In this document: positions 1 to 8,828 of the stretch, piece by piece | Layout: every line of letters starts with the position of its first letter | Numbering within the stretch: the stretch's first letter is position 1 | Assembly: GCF_009674565.1 (NCBI RefSeq) | Contig: NZ_WKJL01000001.1 | Coordinates: 248,001 to 312,000, forward strand | Direction: 5' to 3' | Source of the DNA: Duganella aquatilis | GTDB lineage: Bacteria > Pseudomonadota > Gammaproteobacteria > Burkholderiales > Burkholderiaceae_D | DNA: 64,000 bases | Made by a program: the position numbers and the translations under genes | The notes under the pieces: model-generated | What the model was told of the DNA's origin: nothing | What the model saw: the letters and a program-made list of their open reading frames with translations, nothing else | The model's database searches: none

Positions 1-1958
1 TCGATCGCCTTGCCATTCTGTTCCAGCTGGAAGATCGCCAGCGCGGTGTTCAGCTTCTTGTTGAAGAATTCGCCCTTGACGCCCAGTTCGATGTTGCGGC
101 CGGTGATCGGCGCCAGCGCCTGGCCGCCGACGGCAAAGGCCCGCTGCGGCGTGAACACGTCGGCATAGCTGCCATACAGGCTGAGGTTGTCGTTGAGCGC
201 GTACAGCGCCGCCACATACGGCGTCAGCTCGGCATCCACGCTGTAAGCGCCGACGCCGCCGGACGGCTTGTAATCCCACCAGCTCATGCGCGCGCCGACT
301 ATGACGGTGAGCGGATCGGTCACGCTGAAGCGCACCGTGCTGTAGACGCCTTGCTGCTCGGTCAGGTTCTTGACGTAGGTGCCGGTGAAGGCGGGACCGG
401 CCGGCATCGCCACGTCGTATGGATCCCAGGTGTAGGGATCAAGGCCGGTCATCGACGGCAGGCCGCTGGTGGTGGTGCAGGAGCCGGCCACCGGCTGGGC
501 GTAGTCGCGGCTGCCGTTGGCGCCGACCACCAGTTCGTGCTTGCGGCCCAGCAGCTCGAACGGGCCGCTGGCGTAGATGTCCCAGCTGCTTTGCTCGGCA
601 GTGTAGTCCTTTTCGCCGCAGCGGCTGATCTGGTAATTGATCTTGCCGGGATTGGTGGTGCTGCGCGAGATCAGCGTCTGCACATAGCCGTTGACGCCGT
701 TCAGGCGTTTCATCTTGATGAAGTTGAAGCTGGCCTTGGCGGTCCAGCCGTTGTCGAAATCGTGTTCCAGCGAGGTGAAGGCTTGCTGGTTTTCGCGGTC
801 CCAGTGGTTCTCGGACGAGCCGAGGTAGGTGTCGCGCGGGAAGTCCATCGGGCTGCCGTCGACGTTGGCCAGCAGGTTGCCCCAGGCGCCGTTGGTTTTC
901 AGCTGCGAGAATTCCAGTCCGGCGATCAGGCGCGTGTTGTGCGCCAGGTCGGCTTCCAGCACGCCGTACAGCAGGCCCTTGTCCGAATAGCGGGCTTTCT
1001 GGAAGTGGTGGCGCTTGTCCTCGACCGCCACCACGCGGCCGCGCAGCGAACCGGATTCATTCAGCGGACCGGAGATGTCGCCCTCGGCGCGGTAGGTGTC
1101 CCAGCTGCCGACGGTGGCGGCGCCGGCCGCATAAAACTGCCCGGTCGGACGCTTGCGCACCAGGTTGACGGCGCCCGACGGGCTGCCGGCGCCGCGCATC
1201 AGGCCGGCCGCACCGCGCAGCACTTCGGCGTGGTCCATGGTCGCCATGTCGGGCTGGATGTAGAAGCCGTTGCCGCTGCCGGGCGTGATGGCGGCCGTGC
1301 CGTCGAACTGTACGTTGGTGATTTCCTGGCCGCGTGCGTAATAGCTGACGCGCTCCGAATCGGTGTTGAACACTTCGATGCCGGGCGTGCTGCGCAGCAC
1401 GTCGTTGAGGTCGGACAGGCCCTGGTCTTCAATCTGCTGGCGTGAAATGACCGTCAGGCTGTGCGGCGTTTCGCGCGGCGAGGCGTTGACCTTGCCGATC
1501 GACAGGGCGCGCGCGTTGTAGGCGCCGGTGCCTTCGCTGATGTTGTCGCGGGTGGCGGTGATCACTACCGCCGACATGGTCTGATCGGCGCCGCCGACGG
1601 CCGCCGCCGGGCGCAGCGCGTATTCGCCGTTGCCGCCGCGGACCGCTTCCAGGCCGCTGCCGGCCAGCAGCGTGGCCAGGCCGGCCGGGATGTCAAAGCT
1701 GCCTTGCAGGCCGCGGCTGGTCTTGCCTTCGGCCAGCTCGGTGCTGCCGGCCAGGAAAATGCCGGATTCGCCGACAAAGCGCGTCAGCACGGTTTTCAGC
1801 GGGCCGGCGGGAATCTGGTACTGGCGCACTGTCTGTGCCGGCGTTTGCGCCTGCGCGGCATGCAGCGGCGTCAGTACGAGGCCGGCCAGCGCCATGCGCA
1901 GGGTGAGCACGGCCAGACGTGGCGTGGGGCGGTTGGAGTGGAGCGATTGCTTGGACAT
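1..1958 (-). CDS. TonB-dependent siderophore receptor with STN signalling domain (C-terminus outside window)
   Basis: Outer-membrane receptor that would import a ferric siderophore using TonB energy and signal its occupancy inward. About 652 residues are visible from ATG 1958; the C-terminal barrel strands run off base 1. A basic start and hydrophobic stretch ending near AQAQ (about residue 38) form the signal peptide. An STN domain follows (about residues 45-100, beginning QYQIPAGPLKTVL), then a plug domain with the typical HAEVLRGAAGLMRGAG stretch, then barrel. It lies 93 bp downstream of fecR-like and fecI-like genes on the same strand, the order of fecIRA systems. The STN domain is expected to contact the FecR-like protein. 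The substrate is not evident. Confidence 0.92.
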   Translation of the reverse strand, partial: MSKQSLHSNRPTPRLAVLTLRMALAGLVLTPLHAAQAQTPAQTVRQYQIPAGPLKTVLTRFVGESGIFLAGSTELAEGKTSRGLQGSFDIPAGLATLLAGSGLEAVRGGNGEYALRPAAAVGGADQTMSAVVITATRDNISEGTGAYNARALSIGKVNASPRETPHSLTVISRQQIEDQGLSDLNDVLRSTPGIEVFNTDSERVSYYARGQEITNVQFDGTAAITPGSGNGFYIQPDMATMDHAEVLRGAAGLMRGAGSPSGAVNLVRKRPTGQFYAAGAATVGSWDTYRAEGDISGPLNESGSLRGRVVAVEDKRHHFQKARYSDKGLLYGVLEADLAHNTRLIAGLEFSQLKTNGAWGNLLANVDGSPMDFPRDTYLGSSENHWDRENQQAFTSLEHDFDNGWTAKASFNFIKMKRLNGVNGYVQTLISRSTTNPGKINYQISRCGEKDYTAEQSSWDIYASGPFELLGRKHELVVGANGSRDYAQPVAGSCTTTSGLPSMTGLDPYTWDPYDVAMPAGPAFTGTYVKNLTEQQGVYSTVRFSVTDPLTVIVGARMSWWDYKPSGGVGAYSVDAELTPYVAALYALNDNLSLYGSYADVFTPQRAFAVGGQALAPITGRNIELGVKGEFFNKKLNTALAIFQLEQNGKAI

Positions 1959-2025
1959 GTATTCTCTCGGACAGTGATGGATGTAGAAGACTGCTTCATC
2001 TTCTGAATCGAAGTGCCCGGTCAAA

Positions 2026-2040
2026 AGCGGAACCTCCGCT
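2026..2040 (-). terminator. small hairpin between fecR-like gene and receptor gene
   Basis: AGCGGA-ACC-TCCGCT is a perfect 6-bp stem with a 3-base loop. On the minus strand it is followed by TTTT. It sits between the anti-sigma and receptor genes, where attenuation or RNA processing could set different expression levels for regulator and receptor. Weak as a full terminator because the T run is short. Confidence 0.35.
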
Positions 2041-2051
2041 GCAAAATATTT

Positions 2052-3038
2052 TTACTTCGGGTCGATGGTGGTCCACCACGGCAGCGTGTGCTGCACACGG
2101 ATCGGCAGCACGCTCTCCAGCATCGCCAGTGTGCGCTCGGGATCGCGCAGCGGGTAGCCGCCGAGCACGCGCAGCTCGGCTACTTGCGGCGCCACGCCGA
2201 TGTGGCCGCGATGGTAGCGGCGCAATTCCGCCACCAGGTCCTTGAGCGGAATGTCGGCGGCCAGCAGCACGCCACGGGTCCAGGCTTCGCGCGCCGGATC
2301 GGCGGCAACGGTGGGCTGGATCTGTGCATTGTCGAAGCGCACCTGGCTGCCGGCGCTAATGATGCGCAGCGCGCCTTGTCCGGTGCGTACTTCCACCGCG
2401 CCCTGGTAGACCGCCAGCAGGGTGGTGTCGCCGTCGAGTCGCACGGTAAAGCGGGTGCCCAGCGCGCGCAGGCGGCCATGGCGGGTAGTGGCGACAAACG
2501 GCCGCGCGTCATGGGCGGTTTCGATCAGCATTTCGCCGCCCAGCAGGTCGACGCGGCGCAGGGCCGGCTGGTAGTCGGCATTCAACGCACTGGCCGTGTT
2601 GAGCCAGATGCGGGTGCCGTCGGCCAGCGCGATGTCGCGGATTTCGCCGGTGCCGGTGTGATGGTCGGCCGACCAGGCCAGCGTCAGTTCCGGCAGCGGA
2701 CTGTGGCGCCAGCCGGCCCAGCCCAGCAGGCCGGTGCCGGCCAGCGCCACGATGCCGCGCAGCAGATGGCGGCGGCCGTGGCGTGTCTGGCGCACCTGCG
2801 TCAGGGCGGCGGCTGCGGCGCGGCGGTTTTCCGGCGTCTGCACCGGGGCAAAGCGGCGGCTGATGGATTCGGCGTAGGCCCAGGCGGCGCGATGCTCGGG
2901 CGACTGCGCCAGCCAGCTTCGCCAGTCGGCGCGGTCCTGTTCGGTGGCGTCGCCGGAGCGCAGCAGGGCGAACCAGTCGGCCGCGTGCTGCATCGCTGCG
3001 TGCGATGGCGTGGTGTCAGGTGCGGCGTCAGGCGGCAT
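2052..3038 (-). CDS. FecR-family anti-sigma factor / sigma regulator
   Basis: Inner-membrane regulator that would bind its partner ECF sigma factor in the cytoplasm and receive the receptor STN domain in the periplasm. It has 328 residues, the usual FecR length. The order is an N-terminal cytoplasmic domain (DWFALLRSGD...HRAAWAYAE, about 20-65), a single membrane segment preceded by twin arginine (GRRHLLRG, about 90-110), a FecR domain (ADGTRIWLNTASAL; about 130-230) and a C-terminal STN-like domain. The start overlaps the end of the sigma-factor gene by 11 bp, so the two are translationally coupled. Twin-arginine-type membrane segments are known for other FecR proteins. Confident family assignment. 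Confidence 0.93.
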   Translation of the reverse strand: MPPDAAPDTTPSHAAMQHAADWFALLRSGDATEQDRADWRSWLAQSPEHRAAWAYAESISRRFAPVQTPENRRAAAAALTQVRQTRHGRRHLLRGIVALAGTGLLGWAGWRHSPLPELTLAWSADHHTGTGEIRDIALADGTRIWLNTASALNADYQPALRRVDLLGGEMLIETAHDARPFVATTRHGRLRALGTRFTVRLDGDTTLLAVYQGAVEVRTGQGALRIISAGSQVRFDNAQIQPTVAADPAREAWTRGVLLAADIPLKDLVAELRRYHRGHIGVAPQVAELRVLGGYPLRDPERTLAMLESVLPIRVQHTLPWWTTIDPK

Positions 3039-3549
3039 TGGCGGCCCAGCGCGCTTCCAGCTGCATGCAGTGCAGCATCGCCTGCGCCATGTACTTGCGC
3101 ACCATGCGGTCGGACACGCCCAGTTCGGCGGCGATCTGCTTGTCGGTCATTTCCAGCACGATGCCCATCACGAAGGCGCTGGCGACGTTGGGCGGCAGCT
3201 TGCGCAGCATGGCGTCAACCGCTGTCAGCGCTTGCAGCACGATGGCGCTGTGTTCGGCGGAGCAGGTGAACGACTCCGGCTGGGCGGCGAGGGCGTCCAG
3301 CCAGGCCTGTTCCACTTCGCGGCGGCGCCACAGGTCCACGCACAGGCCGCGCGCGACCGTGCTCAGGTAGGCGCGCGCGCCGTCGAAACTGTCGAAACTG
3401 CGCGGCTTGACCAGCAGGCGGATAAAGGCGTCATGGGCCAGGTCGGCGGCGTCGCCCTGGTTGCCGAGGCGGCGCTGAAGCAAACTGTACAGCCAGCCGT
3501 GATGGGCGGAATACAGGCCGTCGACGTTCTCAGCATTCATTGCCTGCAT
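3028..3549 (-). CDS. FecI-type ECF RNA polymerase sigma factor
   Basis: Extracytoplasmic-function sigma factor of the iron-starvation group, predicted to direct RNA polymerase to the linked receptor promoter. It has 173 residues: sigma region 2 (DAADLAHDAFIRLL, about 33-47) and sigma region 4 with a helix-turn-helix (KQIAAELGVSDRMVRKYMAQA, split by eye around 135-160). ATG 3549 is used; a second ATG at 3540 is possible. It is the first gene of a minus-strand sigma/anti-sigma/receptor operon and is divergent from another STN receptor gene at 3697. A weak Fur-like site lies about 25 bp upstream. Confidence 0.93.
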   Translation of the reverse strand: MQAMNAENVDGLYSAHHGWLYSLLQRRLGNQGDAADLAHDAFIRLLVKPRSFDSFDGARAYLSTVARGLCVDLWRRREVEQAWLDALAAQPESFTCSAEHSAIVLQALTAVDAMLRKLPPNVASAFVMGIVLEMTDKQIAAELGVSDRMVRKYMAQAMLHCMQLEARWAANAA

Positions 3550-3570
3550 TCGGCACCTGCCATTTTATCT

Positions 3571-3589
3571 GTGAATAAGAATCATTCCA
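3571..3589. promoter_or_regulatory. weak Fur-box-like site in the divergent sigma factor/receptor promoter
   Basis: The 19 bases beginning GTGAATAAGAATCATT match the classical Fur consensus at about 12 of 19 positions, including the AATCATT core. It is placed between the divergent fecI-like gene (3549) and the receptor gene (3697), so it could repress both when iron is plentiful. Call based on eye alignment. Confidence 0.45.
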
Positions 3590-3696
3590 TTTTAAAGTAT
3601 CAGCAGAAATAGCGCAATAATGGCGTTTTTTTGGCGCAAAAGGTTCCCTTTTGCCGCGCTGTGGTGTCAAGGCAGGCAATCATCAACTGATACGAA

Positions 3697-6165
3697 ATGG
3701 ATTTCAGCATGTCCGCATCACGTTTCCTCCTGTTACGTCCACTGACCCTGTCGATCCACCTGGCCTGCATCGGCCTGGCGCTTGCCGGTACGGCAGGCGC
3801 GCAGACCCAGGCAACCGCCGCTGCGGCCAGGCGCTTCGATGTGCCGGCCGGACCGTTGGGCGTGGCGCTGCGGCAGTTTGCCGACCAGGCCAATATCCTG
3901 CTGTCCTCGGACACGCGCCTGACGCAGGACAAGAACAGTCCCGGTCTGCACGCGGTGACGACGCCGGCGCAGGGCTTGCAACAGCTGTTGAGCGGCAGCG
4001 GCCTGGCGGCGGTGGCGCAGGCCGACGGCAGCTTTGTGCTGCGCGCGGCGCCGCCCGCGACGCCAGCGCCAGGTGCGGCGGCACCGGCGACGGCGCCGGT
4101 GATGATGGTGGAAGTGGTGGTGCTGGGCGAACGCTCGACGCAGGCGGATGGCAGCTACCGCCCTGTACCCAGCAAATCCGCGCTGCACTCGGACATGAGC
4201 ACGCTGGATGCGCCACAGGTGCTGAACGTGGTGGCAGCCCAGGTGATCAGCGACCAGCGCCCGCGCAATCTGGACGATGCGCTGTCCAACGTCAGCGGCA
4301 TCACCCAGGGCAACACGCTGGCCGGCACGCAGGACACCATCATGAAACGCGGCTTCGGCGGCAACCGCGACGGCTCCATCATGCACAACGGCATGCCGCT
4401 GGTGCAGGGGCGCGGCATGAACGCCGCCGCCGAAAGCGTGGAGGTGCTGAAAGGCCCGGCCTCGCTGTTATACGGCATCATGGACCCGGGCGGCGTGATC
4501 AACGTGGTCAGCAAGAAGCCGCTGCTGGAGCAGAGCACCAGCCTGTCGGTGCTGGCGTCCACCTACGGCGACGGCAAGGACGGCGCCGGCGTCACGCTGG
4601 ACAGCACTGGCGCCATCGGCACGGCCGGCCTGGCGTACCGCGTGATCGTCGATCACGTCAACGAAGATTACTGGCGCAATTTCGGCCGCCACCGCGAGAC
4701 GCTGTTTGCGCCGTCGCTGGCCTGGTACGCCAAGGATACGCAGGTGGTGCTGTCCTACGAGCACCGTCAGTTCCTGTACCCGTTCGATCGCGGCACGGCG
4801 CTTGATCCGCGCACCAATGCGCCGCTGGACATTCCCATCACGCGCCGCCTGGACGAGCCGTTCAACGCCATGGATGGCCGTTCCGACCTGGGCCAGCTGA
4901 CCGTCGACCAGCAACTGAGCAAGGAATGGAAGGCCCACCTGGGCGTCAGCTACAACCGCGAAGTGTATGACGCCAACCAGTTGCGCGTGAACGGCGTCAA
5001 CGTCGCTACCGGCACGCTGGTGCGCAGCAATGACGCCACGCATGGCGCCATTTCCACCGACAGCTACGGCCTGTTCTACCTGCAGGGCTCGCTGAACCTG
5101 GGCGGCCTGCACCACGAAATGCAGATCGGCAGCGACATCGAATACCGCCGCATTTTCCGCGCCGACCTGCTGCGCCAGGCCACCACCAGCACCTTTTCGT
5201 ACCTGAATCCGGTGTACGGCAAGGAGGCGCCGTCCGCCACCGTATCGGCCAGCGACAGCGACCAGAGCGACCAGCTGCACGACAAATCGGTGTTCGCGCA
5301 GGACAGCATCTACCTGACCGACCGCTGGATCGTCTCCGCCGGCGTGCGCTACCAGGATTACCAGCAGATCGCCGGGCGCGGCCGTCCGTTCACGGCCAAT
5401 ACCAATACCGACAGCTCGAAATGGCTGCCGAAAGCCGGCGTGGTGTACAAGCTGTCGCCGACCTGGTCGCTGTACGGCAGCTATACCGAATCGCTGAAGC
5501 CGGCATCGACCATCGCGCCGCTGAGCACCGGCGTGGTGATCGACTCGGCGGTGCTGCCGGAGCAGGCCAAGGCCTGGGAGGCCGGCGTCAAGCTGGCCAA
5601 TCCGGCCGGCTTTTCGGGCAGCCTGGCGCTGTTCAACATCGACAAGAAGAACGTGCTGGTCTCGCAGTTCAACGACACCACCAAGCTGACCGACTGGCGC
5701 ACGGCCGGCGCGGCGCGCGCGCGGGGACTGGAAGCCGATATCTCGGGCCGTCTGAGCCGCAGCTGGAACCTGATCGGCAGCTACGCCTACACCGACGCCA
5801 TTACCACGCAAGACCCGCTGTACCAGGGCTTCCGCCTGTGGAACGTGGCGCGCCAGACAGCCTCGCTGTCGGCCGCCTACGACGCCGGCGCGATAGTTGG
5901 CGACGACAAGCTGCGTACCGGCATCGGCGCACACTACATCGGCAAGCGCGCCGGCGACTCGGCCAACAGCTTCATGCTGCCGGCCTACACCGTGGCCGAC
6001 GCCTTCGCCACCTACGACACCCGCATCGGCGGCCGCAACGTGCGCTTTCAGCTGAACGTCAAGAACCTGTTCGACCGTCATTACTACCCATCCAGCGTCA
6101 ACAAGTACTTCGTGTCGGTGGGCGACGCGCGTCAGGTTTCGCTGCTGACCACGCTGGACTTCTAA
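3697..6165 (+). CDS. TonB-dependent siderophore receptor with STN domain (FecA/FhuE/FpvA type)
   Basis: Outer-membrane ferric-siderophore transporter of 822 residues, full length. Signal peptide about residues 1-36 (ends TAGAQ), STN domain about 45-100 (RFDVPAGPLGVALRQFAD), then an Ala/Pro-rich linker, the plug (VEVLKGPASLLYG, GGVINVVSKKP, about 150-280) and a 22-strand-type barrel ending in the aromatic terminus LLTTLDF. ATG 3697 lacks a clear ribosome site; ATG 3709 is an alternative. It is followed after 9 bp by a secreted propeller gene and then by a second fecI-fecR pair, which are the likely signalling partners of this STN domain. The siderophore type cannot be read from sequence. Confidence 0.94.
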   Translation: MDFSMSASRFLLLRPLTLSIHLACIGLALAGTAGAQTQATAAAARRFDVPAGPLGVALRQFADQANILLSSDTRLTQDKNSPGLHAVTTPAQGLQQLLSGSGLAAVAQADGSFVLRAAPPATPAPGAAAPATAPVMMVEVVVLGERSTQADGSYRPVPSKSALHSDMSTLDAPQVLNVVAAQVISDQRPRNLDDALSNVSGITQGNTLAGTQDTIMKRGFGGNRDGSIMHNGMPLVQGRGMNAAAESVEVLKGPASLLYGIMDPGGVINVVSKKPLLEQSTSLSVLASTYGDGKDGAGVTLDSTGAIGTAGLAYRVIVDHVNEDYWRNFGRHRETLFAPSLAWYAKDTQVVLSYEHRQFLYPFDRGTALDPRTNAPLDIPITRRLDEPFNAMDGRSDLGQLTVDQQLSKEWKAHLGVSYNREVYDANQLRVNGVNVATGTLVRSNDATHGAISTDSYGLFYLQGSLNLGGLHHEMQIGSDIEYRRIFRADLLRQATTSTFSYLNPVYGKEAPSATVSASDSDQSDQLHDKSVFAQDSIYLTDRWIVSAGVRYQDYQQIAGRGRPFTANTNTDSSKWLPKAGVVYKLSPTWSLYGSYTESLKPASTIAPLSTGVVIDSAVLPEQAKAWEAGVKLANPAGFSGSLALFNIDKKNVLVSQFNDTTKLTDWRTAGAARARGLEADISGRLSRSWNLIGSYAYTDAITTQDPLYQGFRLWNVARQTASLSAAYDAGAIVGDDKLRTGIGAHYIGKRAGDSANSFMLPAYTVADAFATYDTRIGGRNVRFQLNVKNLFDRHYYPSSVNKYFVSVGDARQVSLLTTLDF

Positions 6166-6174
6166 GGAGACGTC

Positions 6175-7242
6175 ATGACCGCATTGCACCTCACCGCATC
6201 CCGGTTGCTGGCTGGCCTGATGCTGGGACTGGCCGGCATGGCGGCCCATGCCGGCGACGGTCTGCTGGCCCGCATCGAGCACAGCGCCGTCCTGCCCGGT
6301 AGCGGCCATAGCTGGGGTTTCGCCGCGCTGGACCCGTCGCGGCCCTACCTGTGGATCGCCCGTCGCGAAAACGGCCTGACGGTGTACGACGTCGCCCGCC
6401 GGCAGCCGGTGCGCGCGGTGGAGGGCGCTGCGGGCGCGAACGGCGTGGCTTTCGCGCCGGACGCCGACCGTGCCTATGTCGCCAATACCGACGGCACGCT
6501 GGGCATCGTGCGGCTGTCGGATATGCGACAGCTGCGCCGCCTCGCCGTCAGCGACGCCAACCTGAACAGCGCCTTGCTGGAGCCGGTCAGCGGCAAGGTG
6601 TGGCTGACCAGCGGGCGCCGGGCGTCGCGTTCGACCATCTATGTGCTCGATCCGGCAAGCGACAGCATCGTGGCGGCGCACGATTTCGACATCAAGAAAA
6701 TTGATCCGCCGCTGGCCCTGGGCGACGGTTCGGTGATGGTGCCGATGCGCGACGAAGGCAAGCTGCTGCGGCTGGCCGGCGACACGCTGGCGGTGCAGTC
6801 CACCTGGAGTTACCCGGACTGCAAGCAGCCAAGCGCGCTGGCCGTGGATCAGCGTCAGCGACGCCTGTTCGTCGCCTGCCGCGGCGAGCGGCCGGTGCTG
6901 GTGGTGGCCAACCTGGACAGCGGGGCGCAGGTCGCCTCGCTGCCGATCGGCCACGCCGTCAATGCGCTGGCGTATGACGCCGGCCGCCGGCTGATCCTCG
7001 CTCCCAGCGGCGCCGACAGCAATCTGACCCTGGTGCGCCAGGACGACGCCGACCACTACACGCCGCTGGGCTACGTGGCGACCCGCACCTGGGCCCACAA
7101 CATGGCCTACGACCCGCGCGACGGCCTGGCCTACCTGCTGACGATGGACGTGACCCAGCCTGCCACGCCGCCGGGCGGCGCCAAACGCGACCCGGTATTC
7201 CATCCGGATACCTTCACCGTGCTGAGCGTGCGCGTGGAATGA
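6175..7242 (+). CDS. secreted YncE-like beta-propeller protein
   Basis: Predicted periplasmic beta-propeller protein of 355 residues with a signal peptide (about 1-26, ending AAHAG). The body is made of repeating blades with motifs such as LWIARRENGLTVYDVA, AYVANTDGTLGIV and KVWLTSGRR, typical of YncE/lactonase-like propellers. A strong ribosome site (AAGGAGA) precedes ATG 6175 and the gene starts 9 bp after the receptor stop, so they form one operon. YncE-type proteins are often iron-regulated in other bacteria, which fits the neighbourhood. The exact role (siderophore handling, or a surface/periplasmic scaffold) is not known. A second propeller of this kind is at 21766-22776. Confidence 0.85.
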   Translation: MTALHLTASRLLAGLMLGLAGMAAHAGDGLLARIEHSAVLPGSGHSWGFAALDPSRPYLWIARRENGLTVYDVARRQPVRAVEGAAGANGVAFAPDADRAYVANTDGTLGIVRLSDMRQLRRLAVSDANLNSALLEPVSGKVWLTSGRRASRSTIYVLDPASDSIVAAHDFDIKKIDPPLALGDGSVMVPMRDEGKLLRLAGDTLAVQSTWSYPDCKQPSALAVDQRQRRLFVACRGERPVLVVANLDSGAQVASLPIGHAVNALAYDAGRRLILAPSGADSNLTLVRQDDADHYTPLGYVATRTWAHNMAYDPRDGLAYLLTMDVTQPATPPGGAKRDPVFHPDTFTVLSVRVE

Positions 7243-7276
7243 CACGGCAGGGATTTACACGCAGCGTGTTTTATGT

Positions 7277-7295
7277 GAGAATGATTATCATTAAC
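7277..7295. promoter_or_regulatory. Fur box in front of the second fecI-like gene
   Basis: GAGAATGATTATCATTAAC matches the 19-bp Fur consensus at 16 of 19 positions, with the NATGATTATCATTN dyad intact. It is the best Fur site in the window and lies immediately before the sigma-factor reading frame at 7297, as expected for iron-repressed fecI genes. Confidence 0.85.
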
Positions 7296-7296
7296 T

Positions 7297-7836
7297 TTGA
7301 TAAATCACGCTGCTGTGTTCACCGCACCTCATCCTTCCGCCCAAGATGCCTTTTCCCATATCTACCGGGATCATCATGGCTGGCTGCTTAACTGGCTCTG
7401 GCGCAAGCTGGGCTGCCGCAGCGGCGCGGCGGATCTGGCGCAGGACACCTTCACCCGCGTGTTGACGGCCGACGCCGCCGGCAGCCTGCGCGAGCCGCGC
7501 GCCTATCTGAGCCGGGTGGCGAACAATCTGCTGGCCAATCACTGGCGCCATCTGGGCCTGGAGCGCGAGTACCTGGCCGCCCTGGCCAGCCAGCCGGAAC
7601 TGCTGGCGCCGTCGCCCGAGGAGCAGGCGCTGATGATGGAAACCCTGTACCGCATCGACGCCATGCTGCAAGGCCTGTCCGACAAGGCGCGCCAGGTATT
7701 CCTGATGGCGCAGCTTGAAGGCTTGCCATACGCCGCCATCGGATCGCGCCTCGGCATTTCAGAACGCATGGTCAAGAAATACATGGCGCAGGCCATGTTC
7801 GAATGCGCGCTGGCGCTGCCGGCCGACGCCGCATGA
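7297..7836 (+). CDS. FecI-type ECF RNA polymerase sigma factor (second copy)
   Basis: Iron-starvation sigma factor of 179 residues. Sigma region 2 is visible (SGAADLAQDTFTRVL, about 46-60) and so is region 4 (YAAIGSRLGISERMVKKYMAQ, read in parts around 148-168). The longest frame starts with TTG 7297, which abuts the Fur box; GTG 7315 is a plausible alternative, and neither has a convincing ribosome site, so the true start is uncertain. Its stop overlaps the start of the FecR-like gene (ATGA). It follows the STN receptor and propeller genes at 3697-7242 and is their likely regulator. It clearly resembles the sigma factor at 3028-3549, especially in region 4. Confidence 0.92.
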   Translation: MINHAAVFTAPHPSAQDAFSHIYRDHHGWLLNWLWRKLGCRSGAADLAQDTFTRVLTADAAGSLREPRAYLSRVANNLLANHWRHLGLEREYLAALASQPELLAPSPEEQALMMETLYRIDAMLQGLSDKARQVFLMAQLEGLPYAAIGSRLGISERMVKKYMAQAMFECALALPADAA

Positions 7837-8828
7837 GTTCGGCCGCGACCGAGACTGCACAGGAGCATGCCGTCCTGCGGCAGGCGGCCGAATGGTTCGC
7901 CGTCCTGTACGCCGATGACGCCAGCGCGGCCGAGCGCGAAGCATGGCAGCGCTGGCTGGATGCGGCGCCAGAGCACCAGCTGGCATGGCAGAAAATTGAA
8001 GCGGTCAACCAGCAGTTCGGCATGCTGCCGTCCGAGCCGGCCTTGGCCGCGCTGAAAACTCCCCATACGCGCCGCTCGGCCGCGAAGAAAATCCTGCTGC
8101 TGGCCACCACGGTTGCGCTGGGCGCGGCCGTATCGCGGCGCGACAGCCGCGAATACATGGCCGCGCTGGCGGCCGGCGAGCGCACCGCCGTCGGCGAGAT
8201 GCGCCAGCTGGCGCTGGCCGATGGTTCCGATCTGTGGATGAATACCGACAGCGCGCTGGACATCGACTTTGCCGCCGGCCTGCGCCGCGTCGCCCTGCAT
8301 CGCGGCGAAATCCTGCTGCACAGCGGGCACGATCCGGTTCGCCCGGCGCGGCCGCTGGTGGTCGATCTGCTGGGCGGACGCCTGACGGCGCTGGGCACGC
8401 GCTTCAGCGTGTTCCGTTCCGGCGCCGCCGCGCGCCTGGCGGTATTCGAAGGGTCGGTGCGGATTGATCTGGACGCGGGCCACTCGCTGACCGCAGCGGC
8501 CGGAACGCAGATGCATTTTGGCGCCGACTGGATCGGCGCCGCCGAAGCGGCCGACGAACAGCAAAGCGCCTGGACGCGCAAGCGGCTCAGCGTCGACGGC
8601 ATGCGTCTTGGCGATTTTGTCGCCACGCTGGCACGCTACCGGCGCGGCCACCTCGGCTGCAATCCGGCCGTGGCCGACTTGCTGCTGACGGGCAGCTATC
8701 CCCTGGACGATCTGGACCGCATTCTGGCGGCGCTGGAGAAATCGCTGCCGGTGCGGGTGCACCGGGTCATGCCTTGGTGGGTGACCGTGGAGCCTGCCGG
8801 CATGGCGCCGGCAGGCCGCGCCACCTAG
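7833..8828 (+). CDS. FecR-family anti-sigma factor / sigma regulator (second copy)
   Basis: Membrane-bound regulator partner of the preceding FecI-type sigma factor. I choose ATG 7833, which overlaps the sigma stop as ATGA, giving 331 residues; a longer frame from 7803 lies inside the sigma gene. An N-terminal cytoplasmic domain (AAEWFAVLYADDASAAERE, about 17-60) is followed by a short membrane segment (ILLLATTVALGAAVS, about 88-104), a FecR domain with ADGSDLWMNTDSAL (about 130-145) and a C-terminal region ending in VMPWWVTVEP. The ending closely parallels the first FecR-like protein (TLPWWTTIDP), suggesting that the two systems are duplicates. The 3' end contains a strong hairpin. Confidence 0.92.
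   Translation: MSSAATETAQEHAVLRQAAEWFAVLYADDASAAEREAWQRWLDAAPEHQLAWQKIEAVNQQFGMLPSEPALAALKTPHTRRSAAKKILLLATTVALGAAVSRRDSREYMAALAAGERTAVGEMRQLALADGSDLWMNTDSALDIDFAAGLRRVALHRGEILLHSGHDPVRPARPLVVDLLGGRLTALGTRFSVFRSGAAARLAVFEGSVRIDLDAGHSLTAAAGTQMHFGADWIGAAEAADEQQSAWTRKRLSVDGMRLGDFVATLARYRRGHLGCNPAVADLLLTGSYPLDDLDRILAALEKSLPVRVHRVMPWWVTVEPAGMAPAGRAT
8792..8816. terminator. perfect hairpin at the convergent fecR-like / receptor ends
   Basis: GCCTGCCGGC, a 5-base loop, then GCCGGCAGGC gives a perfect 10-bp stem inside the last codons of the FecR-like gene, next to the convergent receptor stop (8825). It could act as a two-way terminator, although there is no T run on either side. Confidence 0.45.
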
